A program made the position numbers and the translations under genes. Below the pieces are notes generated by a model. That model saw nothing but the letters and a program-made list of their open reading frames with translations, had not been told where the DNA came from and searched no databases. This document shows positions 56,876 to 64,000 of a stretch of DNA of 64,000 nucleotides, piece after piece. This DNA is from an uncultured bacterium (GTDB lineage Bacteria > Muiribacteriota > Ozemobacteria > Ozemobacterales > Ozemobacteraceae). Position 1 is the first letter of the stretch. Each line of letters begins with the position of its first letter. The stretch is from contig CALEDQ010000005.1 in the NCBI GenBank assembly GCA_937949615.1, positions 248,001 to 312,000 of the forward strand. Reading direction: 5' to 3'.

Positions 56876-59800
56876 TTAAAGCTCCTGTGTCTGGCTACCT
56901 GCAGAACCTTTTCAATAATCTCATCCATCTGATCGATTGAAAGATCGAGCCCTCTGCGGCTTTTCACTTCATCGAAAAGATAGTCGTCAATTGCGTTAAT
57001 CACCTGCTTCTGCGCATCTTCGTCATCCCAGAAGTGAACTTTTCTGTGAGCCGACAAAATTTCGTGAATTGCGGCTGCGGTGTCTGCGGCTATCTGTTCA
57101 AGTTCATTTTCAGGGAAGTCCTTTTGCCCGAAAAAGGTTTTTAAAACCCCGAAATAAGCCAGAGCGTCATCATTGCCGGCGAGTTTTTCAGGCACATCGT
57201 CGTGAACCCTGCCAACAACTTTTGTTCGTATCTCTGCAACCTTTTTCAGATAATCGAGGTCAGAAATGCGCTTTGCCCTGAAATCATCTATCGCCTGCTG
57301 AATAAGCTTAGAGAATTTGTTGTAGAAAGCCGGGTCCTCTTCCATTTTTTCACAGATAACCTTTTTGGTTGCATGCGCAATAATGTCAGCTTTTGAAGCC
57401 GTTGACCTGGCATTTTTACCGACCCCCTGTTCGTCTTTGATCTGATTGAACATTTTGTCGTCGAAGATATTGACCGGCTCGTTCAATTGAACCACTTCAC
57501 TGGCCATAATGTGAGTATCGAGAAGCTTTTTTATTCTGGGCTCATATTCGCGATAGTCGACGGCTTCAGCGTAGCGCAGCTTGACTGCGGCCCGCAGCAG
57601 CTGGAATTTGCGCAGATCCTTTTTGTAGTGCTGCAATGTCTGATCATCAACCTCTGAAAGGAAATATTCAGAAGAAAGAGCCAGACCGAGGTTTTTGGCA
57701 TAATCAGAAAGGCGCTCATAAAAATCAGCTCTTAATTCATCGTCAGCCAGCAGCTTTTCATACTCTTCTTCGTCATAAGAATGTCTGACGGTTTTAAAAA
57801 TGTCCCATAATGCGCTGTAGCGGTCAGGCAGCTGCTTGATTTCAGATTTAATCGAAGTGAGAGTGCCGGAAATTTCACCTTCATCAAATCCTTCAAAAGC
57901 ACTATACATGGTAAGTGCCCGGTCGAGTTCGCCGAGAACGCTGGCGTAATCAACAATAAAGCCGTATTCCTTGCTGTCGTAAAGACGGTTAACTCTTGCG
58001 ATAGCCTGCAGAAGGGTATGTTCACGCAGAACCCGGCATAAATACAGAACCACATTGCGCGGGGCATCGAACCCGGTAAGAAGCTTGTCTACAACAATGA
58101 TTATTTCGAGATCATCGCCGTATTTGAATTGATTGATCAATTGCTTGTTGTATTCTTCTTCGCTGCCGTAACGCTTCATCATCTTTGCCCAGAATTTAAC
58201 GACAGCATCATTCGTCTCTTCATCGGTTTCTTCAAAGCCTTCGCGCATGTCAGGCGGCGAAATCATCACTTCTGACGAAACATGTCCGATTTCATTGAGA
58301 AATTCATGGTATTTAAGCGCCGCCGCTTTGTTCGGCGCAACCAGCTGCGCTTTAAAGCCGGTTCTCTGCCAGTTCGCACGGTAATGTTCGCTGATATCGA
58401 AGGCTCGCATGTAGATCACCTGCTCGGCTTTATTCAGCATTTCCGCTCTGGCATACTTTCTTTTGAGATCCGCCTGCTGCTCTTTGCTGAGGCCCTGGGT
58501 GTGGCGCTCAAACCAGAGATCAACCGCCGCCTGGTTCTGGGTCATTTCCACATGCCGGCCCTCATAAAGCAGGGGCACGACAGCGCCGTCGGCAACGGCC
58601 TGAGTAATTGAATAATGCGGTTCGAGCAGTTCCCCGAACTTTGTAAAGTTGTTTTTCTCTTTCTTCAGGAGCGGCGTGCCGGTAAAGCCCAGATAGCAGG
58701 CATTCGGAAACATCTGGCGCATGCGCGCAGAGAACGAACCGAATTGCGTGCGGTGCCCCTCGTCGACCAGAACGAAGATGTCTGATGATTCATCCTGGTA
58801 TTTTCTGGCGGTATAGGCTTTGTCGAATTTGTGAATCAGGGTGGTAATGATGCCGGCTTTTTTTTCGGCAACAAGCTCAAGCAGATTCCTGCCGGAAGTG
58901 GCCCGCCTGGCATCGAGACCGCATGCGGCAAAGGTGTTGCCCAGCTGCCGGTCGAGGTCATCGCGGTCGGTAACCAGCACGATTCTCGGGTTCAGCAGAT
59001 CGGGGTCGAGTGCAAGGTTTCTTGCCAGCAGCACCATGGTCAGAGATTTGCCTGAGCCCTGGGTTTGCCAGATAATGCCGCCTTTGCGGGCGTTCTGATT
59101 TTCAAACTGTTTAACCCGCTGCAGCGTTGATTTGATGACAAAATACTGCTGGTATCTGGCGATTTTTTTTATGCCGCCGTCGAACAGGGTGAATTTCCAG
59201 GCCAGTTCGAGCAGTCTTTCCGGGCGGCAAAGTGAATATAGAGCCTTATCCTGTTCGGTAACAAGTCTGTCGTTGTTAAAGAATCCGTCGGGCAGACCGA
59301 AAATCTCTTTTAATTTTTCGGCCGTGTCTTTTGGCAATGCCTCGTTAACGGTCTTTTGCAGAGCCGCATGTTCGCGGCTGCCGTCTTCGAGATTCGCTTC
59401 TTTCCAGATGGCCCAGAATTTGGCCGCTGTTCCGGCTGTGGCATACATTGCGGCGTTTTTATTAACCGCAAGAATTGCCTGAACATAAACAAAAAGCCTG
59501 GGAATATGGTCATCGTTCTGGTTGCGAATCGCCTGTGAAATTGCCTGTTCAAGGCCAATCTGCGGGGCCTTGCATTCAATTACGCAGAATGGAATTCCGT
59601 TAACGAAAAGAACGATATCGGGCCTGACAGTTTCTGTGCTTCTTGATTTTTCAACGCTGAACTCGACGGCGGCATGAAATTTATTGCGCCCGGTATTGCG
59701 CCAGTCTATGTAATTAAGGTTAAAGCTTTTCGAATCGCCTTCGATTGTCTGTTCAAGGGCGGTGCCAAGGGTAAGCAGGTCATAAACCGCCTCGTTGGTC

Positions 59801-60072
59801 TTTAACAGGCCGTCATATTTGATGTTTTTAAGTTTCTGAATGGCAGTCTGTATATTCTCTTCGCTGAACAGGTATTCGCCGCCCCTGTATCTGATCCGGT
59901 TGATTTCTTTGAGCTGCCTGCGCAGAATATTCTCAAGCAGAACATTGGAAGCCCGGCCCTGCCTTTCTTTGAGCGCCTCTGCCGGCGATATAAACTCAAA
60001 CCCCAGATTGATCAGCAGCTGCACCGCCGGAACCTGCGACAGATATTTTTCGTTAATTTCAAAATGAGTCAT
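56872..60072 (-). CDS. hsdR: Type I restriction enzyme R subunit (HsdR)
   Basis: 1066 residues. The nuclease domain has RPD (150-152) and ECK (166-168), a PD-(D/E)xK site. The helicase part has QTQGSGKSL (Walker A, Lys342), VTDRDDLDRQ, LVDEGHRTQFG (DEAD-like), GFTGTPL and the second RecA half with IIVVDKLLTGFDAP and AIARVNRLYD. HsdR translocates and cuts unmodified DNA in complex with HsdM and HsdS, which are not in the window. Coupled by ATGA overlaps to fic upstream and ygjP downstream. Confidence 0.93.
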   Translation of the reverse strand: MTHFEINEKYLSQVPAVQLLINLGFEFISPAEALKERQGRASNVLLENILRRQLKEINRIRYRGGEYLFSEENIQTAIQKLKNIKYDGLLKTNEAVYDLLTLGTALEQTIEGDSKSFNLNYIDWRNTGRNKFHAAVEFSVEKSRSTETVRPDIVLFVNGIPFCVIECKAPQIGLEQAISQAIRNQNDDHIPRLFVYVQAILAVNKNAAMYATAGTAAKFWAIWKEANLEDGSREHAALQKTVNEALPKDTAEKLKEIFGLPDGFFNNDRLVTEQDKALYSLCRPERLLELAWKFTLFDGGIKKIARYQQYFVIKSTLQRVKQFENQNARKGGIIWQTQGSGKSLTMVLLARNLALDPDLLNPRIVLVTDRDDLDRQLGNTFAACGLDARRATSGRNLLELVAEKKAGIITTLIHKFDKAYTARKYQDESSDIFVLVDEGHRTQFGSFSARMRQMFPNACYLGFTGTPLLKKEKNNFTKFGELLEPHYSITQAVADGAVVPLLYEGRHVEMTQNQAAVDLWFERHTQGLSKEQQADLKRKYARAEMLNKAEQVIYMRAFDISEHYRANWQRTGFKAQLVAPNKAAALKYHEFLNEIGHVSSEVMISPPDMREGFEETDEETNDAVVKFWAKMMKRYGSEEEYNKQLINQFKYGDDLEIIIVVDKLLTGFDAPRNVVLYLCRVLREHTLLQAIARVNRLYDSKEYGFIVDYASVLGELDRALTMYSAFEGFDEGEISGTLTSIKSEIKQLPDRYSALWDIFKTVRHSYDEEEYEKLLADDELRADFYERLSDYAKNLGLALSSEYFLSEVDDQTLQHYKKDLRKFQLLRAAVKLRYAEAVDYREYEPRIKKLLDTHIMASEVVQLNEPVNIFDDKMFNQIKDEQGVGKNARSTASKADIIAHATKKVICEKMEEDPAFYNKFSKLIQQAIDDFRAKRISDLDYLKKVAEIRTKVVGRVHDDVPEKLAGNDDALAYFGVLKTFFGQKDFPENELEQIAADTAAAIHEILSAHRKVHFWDDEDAQKQVINAIDDYLFDEVKSRRGLDLSIDQMDEIIEKVLQVARHRSFK

Positions 60073-60812
60073 GGCTTTATTCCGAGGGCATGCCAGTATG
60101 GCTTGAAGGCTGATTCAACCACATCTGCCATCAGAACCAGAAACGGCCTGTAATCGTTTTTTGTATGGGCACAATCCAGCGCTTCGTAGTATTCCAGGCG
60201 TTTTTCTACAGGCAGAACAGCCGGTGGGAAGCCGCTTTTCATAAGTTCCAGGTTCATCAGAAGTCTTGCAGTTCTGCCGTTTCCGTCGACAAACGGGTGA
60301 ATTTTAACGAAATCGGCATGCACTCTGGCTGCTCTCTCTACCGGATGCAATGCCGGGGCCTGATTTTGATACCAGTCGATAAACCTGTTCATTTCGCTTT
60401 CCACATGCAGAGCATCAGGTGGAACATGCTCGGCGCCGGATATGGTCACGTTGATTTTGCGATAGATTCCGGCGTTTTTATCATCGATATTTTTCAAAAT
60501 CAGCTGATGCAGTGATTTGATCTGCCAGGCCGAAAGGGGTGCGTTCTGCTGCAGCAGTTCTTCGACAAAATGGATGGCATCGCGGTGGTTAATGGCTTCA
60601 AAATGCTCCCGCATCGTCTTGCCGCCGACCGTAATGCCTTCGAGAGCTACCTTGGTTTCTTTCAGGGTAAGGGTATTGCCTTCGATTGCATTCGAGTTGT
60701 ATGTCCAGCGCAATACAAGATCTTCATGAAGATTGCTCACGATTTCAGCGGGCAAAGGCCTGTATGAATCCAACTTTTGCTTCAAAACATCCAATTTCTG
60801 GTAATCAATCAT
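60069..60812 (-). CDS. Fic family protein
   Basis: 247 residues. The core HPFVDGNGRTARLL (about 176-189) is the Fic AMP-transfer motif. SNAIEGN near residue 40 is the inhibitory alpha-helix motif of class II Fic proteins, where the Glu blocks ATP. It likely AMPylates a target protein when relieved. Overlaps hsdR by ATGA. Often found between restriction subunit genes; could be a regulator, toxin or added defence element. Confidence 0.88.
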   Translation of the reverse strand: MIDYQKLDVLKQKLDSYRPLPAEIVSNLHEDLVLRWTYNSNAIEGNTLTLKETKVALEGITVGGKTMREHFEAINHRDAIHFVEELLQQNAPLSAWQIKSLHQLILKNIDDKNAGIYRKINVTISGAEHVPPDALHVESEMNRFIDWYQNQAPALHPVERAARVHADFVKIHPFVDGNGRTARLLMNLELMKSGFPPAVLPVEKRLEYYEALDCAHTKNDYRPFLVLMADVVESAFKPYWHALGIKP

Positions 60813-60952
60813 AATATTAACAATCCTTCTGCTGCCCAGTGGCTACATTTGAGCGGTTACACATATTGCTTTCCTGCTGCAAATTATGATGCTTTTAAAT
60901 TTAAAAAAAAGTGACTACCTATAACCACGGCCGAATTCTGGGCAAAAAACAC

Positions 60953-61051
60953 CTAGTCTCGTTGGTCCAAATTGAGAATGTCCTTGGACTGCTTTTTCCA
61001 ATATTTTTCGTCGTTGAACCCAAAAGTATGACAGCAACTTTGGTAGTTCAT
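60953..61051 (-). CDS. Possible 32-residue small protein downstream of KTSC
   Basis: MNYQSCCHTFGFNDEKYWKK, then QSKDILNLDQRD. Starts 2 bases after the KTSC stop in the same direction, with a weak AGAG site. Charged and not membrane-spanning. May be chance. Confidence 0.3.
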   Translation of the reverse strand: MNYQSCCHTFGFNDEKYWKKQSKDILNLDQRD

Positions 61052-61053
61052 AA

Positions 61054-61275
61054 TCACTCTAATCGTTCATAAGGGTAAACATTCTTAAAATTCCTGTGAA
61101 GAAATGAACCGAGTGAAGGCGATGTTTTAAACTCTTCAAAAAGAAAAGCAGGTACTCCACGGTAAACATACAAACTACTATTGTTGAATCTGACATATGC
61201 GTCTTGAGACGATTCATCATATCCAATTGACGCAATGCTGGACGAGGATACAGGAACCATTTCGGGCATAGACAT
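61054..61275 (-). CDS. KTSC-domain protein
   Basis: 73 residues, AAGGAG upstream. SSSSIASIGYDESSQDAYVRF, SLYVYRGVPAFLFEEF and SPSLGSFLHRNFKNVYPYERL fit the short KTSC domain, found alone or joined to other domains. It follows herA by 11 bases and seems part of the SIR2-HerA transcript. AT-rich codon use. Confidence 0.75.
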   Translation of the reverse strand: MSMPEMVPVSSSSIASIGYDESSQDAYVRFNNSSLYVYRGVPAFLFEEFKTSPSLGSFLHRNFKNVYPYERLE

Positions 61276-61286
61276 ACTGTTTCTCC

Positions 61287-63059
61287 TTAGTTAAAACTTT
61301 GATTTCTCCAGTTAAGGATCGCTTGTGTGTAATCTTTTCCATCTGGTTTTGGTTTTACCCACTGTTTTGAAACAATGGGGTCAGAACTTTTGAGGGAATA
61401 GGGAGCTCGAAAAATCTTGATCCGAGAGGGAATTTTCACAGCTTCTCCTGTAACAATAGCTTCACCAGTACGTAAGCTTGATAGAACATCAGCCATTGTT
61501 TGTAAGTCATCTTGCATGGCCCCAGAAATATGACTTCGATCTTTGGCATTGTTCATTCGCAAGGCAATCATGGTACCGCATTGGCTAAGCACAGTTTCAT
61601 TCAATTCAGATGGTCTCTGTGTTACCAATAGTAGACCCACGCCATATTTTCTGCCTTCTTTTGCAATGGCTTGAACAATTCGAGATGATGAAGAGTCTTC
61701 ACCAGACTTTAAGTAGTTATGAGCTTCCTCTAGAACAACAAAAAGAGGTTGTGATTTTCCGCCAACGCTTGTTTTTTGAGCCCAAAAAAGCGCATCGTAG
61801 ATGGCTTTCAGTAAGACCCCCGAAATAGATTGCATAATTTGAGGTGGTACCCCAGATAGGTCTATGATGGACGCGATTTTATCGTGACAAAGCCAACTTT
61901 TGAACAATTGGTCAATGTCATTTGAAATGGCTCCAGATATTTGGGGCGAATATTGCTTGCCATTAAATAGAAATGAAAATCTAGGATCTAGAATTCTTGA
62001 CTTCATTCCGTCAAGAAACGATAAAATACCCTTTCGAGAATTATTTGCAAATGGAGCAGAAGATCCAAGACCACACAGAGGATATTCATTAGGGATTAGT
62101 TGATCAGCACTACCTGCTTTAACCAACTTTGTTGGTGTAATTCGGTTGTTTTCAAAAGTTAATCTTTCAAAATCATCTAATTCAAACCAAAGCTGCTTAA
62201 TAGAAAACGGAATAGGACTATCGACCGAGATGCTTTGGGTTCTTACGCCTTGGTGGTTTTGAAGGTTTGTTAGCTTCATGCTGTAGATTTTTTCTCGTAT
62301 ATAATCTTTTTGTCCATCGTTCAGACTGCCTGGAAAAATAGAAATCAATTCGTCAAATGGCAAAGCCCAGTAAGGAATTTCTAGCTCTGTTTCATTGTTT
62401 GTTGCACCGATCTTGAATACGTTTGCTATGTCAGACAAAGTATCCCCATATTCCCCGTGAGGATCAATAATCAGAATTCTTGCACTCGGAAAATTCCGTT
62501 GAGCTATTGAGCGCAATAATACGGTGACAGCATTTGATTTCCCGCTGCCTGTTGACCCAAGAAGAGCACAATGTCTGGAAAGCAGTTTGTTCAGATCAAT
62601 TCGAGCATCTAAACTTTCTGATGCGCTAATATTTCCAATAATAATGGAGCTTTCGTCAACTGAATTTCGTTCTACACCATAAACAATTTTCAAGTCCTCA
62701 ATAGATACCAAGTGAACAGTGTCTCCCGTCGTGGGAGATTGCAGAACCCCCCGCTCAAAACGATTTCCAACTTGTTCACCAACAAGAACTGCTTTTAGCC
62801 ATCGGTTCCCCTGAATAACTGAAGGATCGGTTTTTGCTAGTTCTAATATGGCTTCTGGAATCGCAGAGGCGCCGACCTCAGTTACAATGCCATATAGCTG
62901 AGCGTATCCAAGAGGTATTTTCACAAACGAGCCAATTTGACCAATGCGATAAACCACGCCATCAATGACCGGCATGTTAGATTGGTATAGGTCTTTCATG
63001 CGGATTGAAATAGAGTTCCCAATTACGCTTTCTACGGTTCCTATTTCGGTCGACGCCAT
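61287..63059 (-). CDS. HerA-family DNA translocase/helicase (DUF87)
   Basis: 590 residues. An N-terminal HAS-barrel-like beta domain (1-150) is followed by a FtsK/HerA ATPase: GSTGSGKSN (168-176), LIIDPHGEYGD, VVLEEAHNYLKSG (Walker B), and LLVTQRPSELNETVLSQCGT. HerA forms a hexamer. Its start shares one base with the stop of the SIR2-like gene (TAATG), a coupled pair known as an anti-phage module. Composition is clearly more AT-rich than the rest of the window. Confidence 0.9.
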   Translation of the reverse strand: MASTEIGTVESVIGNSISIRMKDLYQSNMPVIDGVVYRIGQIGSFVKIPLGYAQLYGIVTEVGASAIPEAILELAKTDPSVIQGNRWLKAVLVGEQVGNRFERGVLQSPTTGDTVHLVSIEDLKIVYGVERNSVDESSIIIGNISASESLDARIDLNKLLSRHCALLGSTGSGKSNAVTVLLRSIAQRNFPSARILIIDPHGEYGDTLSDIANVFKIGATNNETELEIPYWALPFDELISIFPGSLNDGQKDYIREKIYSMKLTNLQNHQGVRTQSISVDSPIPFSIKQLWFELDDFERLTFENNRITPTKLVKAGSADQLIPNEYPLCGLGSSAPFANNSRKGILSFLDGMKSRILDPRFSFLFNGKQYSPQISGAISNDIDQLFKSWLCHDKIASIIDLSGVPPQIMQSISGVLLKAIYDALFWAQKTSVGGKSQPLFVVLEEAHNYLKSGEDSSSSRIVQAIAKEGRKYGVGLLLVTQRPSELNETVLSQCGTMIALRMNNAKDRSHISGAMQDDLQTMADVLSSLRTGEAIVTGEAVKIPSRIKIFRAPYSLKSSDPIVSKQWVKPKPDGKDYTQAILNWRNQSFN

Positions 63060-64000
63060 TATTTTTCTCCCTCGGAAGAACCCGAAACCATCATGTTCTC
63101 AAGAAATGAAACTGTCTTAAAAAAATCTGGTAGAACGAAAGTGCCTGTTCCTGTCCAGACTTCATCACCTTTCCCTTTAGCGCCAACATCAGCAGTTGCT
63201 AAAAAGTCTTCGTCAAAGTATGTATTGACTTGCGGGGTGTCCTCTTTAGATGGCTCGCTTTTAAGTTTCCATGTGCCATACTTGCAACCAATAACGGCCG
63301 AAGAAGTTCCATAGGCCGAAATTCGGCTGCAACTTTCTGCAAGCTTTCTAAGCTCATTGTTTGGATCTACAAGCGATGCCTTTCCGTTTGCGTTTTTATC
63401 GAAGTGTAAAGCAAATACATGAGATTTGTCGCTTCGTTTAAGTGAAGAGACGATCCGCTCATTAATATGCTCATCCCCAAAAGAATATCCACAGGTGATT
63501 AGAATGGAATCGGGTTGCTGCAAAAACGAGAATATGCGATCAATCAGGCATACATAAGGCTGTTTCTTGGAGTCGTGGTATTTAAGATGGGAGGGATAAA
63601 TCAACATTTTCCCTTCAGAGTGATGTTTCTTAACTACTCGTCCTTTTGTTTCGTTGTAATCCCATCCAAGCGATCCATGCAGTTTCCAAAGTTTGACTAG
63701 TTTAGGATAGGCCTGAATATCATCAACTGCCTCTGGACAGAAAAAAGGTTCAAAGCTTCCTGAAAATCCATCATAGAAAGGAACTTGGGCCTCTTCTAGG
63801 CCAAGTTCAAATAAGAAATCGTAGTTTGTCGTAAAAATTTCAATAGGATGCCTCCGATTGACTCTTCCGATCCATTGAGCAAATCGATGGTGGGTGGTCT
63901 TTCCTATTAATTGGGGAGTGCTTCCAGAAAATTGACCATGGATAGAAACCTTCTTCAAAATTTTCTCTTTGACCTGCTCAATCAGATTTTCAAATTGAGT
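63059..64000 (-). CDS. SIR2-like protein (partial, continues beyond the window)
   Basis: The frame is open to the window edge, so the TTG at 63958 is not the true start. Visible parts: EIFTTNYDFLFELGLEEAQ, LVKLWKLHGSLGWDYN, and ILITCGYSFGDEHIN, the conserved core of SIR2/TIR-like NAD-binding proteins. The N-terminal GAGxS loop lies outside. In SIR2-HerA defence systems the SIR2 subunit degrades NAD+ or cuts DNA when activated by phage. The C-terminal part (DEDFLATADVGAKGKGDEVWTG) is unassigned. Confidence 0.85.
   Translation of the reverse strand, partial: TQFENLIEQVKEKILKKVSIHGQFSGSTPQLIGKTTHHRFAQWIGRVNRRHPIEIFTTNYDFLFELGLEEAQVPFYDGFSGSFEPFFCPEAVDDIQAYPKLVKLWKLHGSLGWDYNETKGRVVKKHHSEGKMLIYPSHLKYHDSKKQPYVCLIDRIFSFLQQPDSILITCGYSFGDEHINERIVSSLKRSDKSHVFALHFDKNANGKASLVDPNNELRKLAESCSRISAYGTSSAVIGCKYGTWKLKSEPSKEDTPQVNTYFDEDFLATADVGAKGKGDEVWTGTGTFVLPDFFKTVSFLENMMVSGSSEGEK

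Noticed and set aside
63059..63958. A complete SIR2 gene starting at 63958
   Set aside because: The start would be a TTG without a ribosome site, and the frame stays open to the window edge with the N-terminal NAD-binding loop missing.
1..64000. CRISPR arrays, tRNA or rRNA genes, insertion sequences
   Set aside because: I found no regular spaced repeats, cloverleaf-like tRNA sequences, rRNA segments or transposase genes.

Overview
The window reads as a chromosomal segment of a diderm bacterium from a poorly characterised phylum. Three things suggest this: many exported proteins and pseudopilins, an Hsp20 and a rubrerythrin that carry signal peptides, and a Firmicutes-like regulatory cluster (lgt-hprK-yvcK-whiA) on the same segment as a Proteobacteria-like hpf-ptsN pair. 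My best guess is a Candidatus Riflebacteria/Ozemobacteria-type lineage. That is an inference from gene content and style, not a database result. Base composition is moderately GC-rich and even until about 61 kb, then becomes clearly AT-rich to the right edge.

Layout. 1-1 kb: a DUF2252 fragment and a DUF985 cupin. 1.1-5 kb: a first pseudopilin module (two prepilin-like proteins, a small membrane protein, a large PilX-like protein). 5.2-6.3 kb: an exported helical protein. 6.4-10.5 kb: lgt, hprK, yvcK, whiA. 10.5-14.5 kb: a second pseudopilin module followed by a membrane spermidine-synthase-like protein. 14.6-17.1 kb: a Tat-exported AmrS-type radical SAM protein and an unknown exported protein. 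17.1-23.5 kb: exported beta-propeller, TPR and large unknown proteins. 23.7-27.7 kb: hpf, a PTS IIA gene and secA. 27.8-31.6 kb: a third pseudopilin module, interrupted by prfB with its programmed frameshift. 31.6-36.2 kb: a sugar-type ABC importer split into a MalG-type permease and a fused binding protein-permease. An exported protein and a highly structured intergenic element lie between them. 36.2-38.9 kb: an exported pilin-like protein, a TPR protein and two very small genes. 39.1-45.1 kb: larE, a SpeB-family gene, prepilin peptidase, secG, a half-length FloA-like gene and eno. 45.4-47.0 kb: a zinc-ribbon membrane protein and an ECF sigma/anti-sigma pair. 47.1-48.9 kb: a KAS III-like enzyme lacking two catalytic residues, and an exported protein. 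49.1-52.4 kb: two nearly identical copies of a two-gene hsp20 operon flanking a periplasmic hsp20. 52.6-56 kb: an unknown exported protein, then a ferric-reductase-like flavocytochrome in an operon with an exported rubrerythrin. 56.1-64 kb: a defence island with type I restriction HsdR, a YgjP-like metallopeptidase, Fic, KTSC, HerA and SIR2.

How the genes relate. The GxGD prepilin peptidase at 41.8 kb is the only visible enzyme able to process the four prepilin-like proteins. No secretin, assembly ATPase or platform protein is present, so the machine they serve must lie elsewhere. SecA and SecG supply export for the many signal-peptide proteins, and Lgt modifies lipoproteins. HprK, the PTS IIA protein, YvcK and WhiA suggest nutrient-state control without a visible sugar-transporting PTS. 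The most novel-looking items are the exported rubrerythrin paired with a transmembrane NAD(P)H-heme reductase, the converted hsp20 duplication, the modular pseudopilin sets with Ala at the cleavage site, the structured element at 33.7 kb, and the SIR2-HerA pair next to a type I restriction operon.
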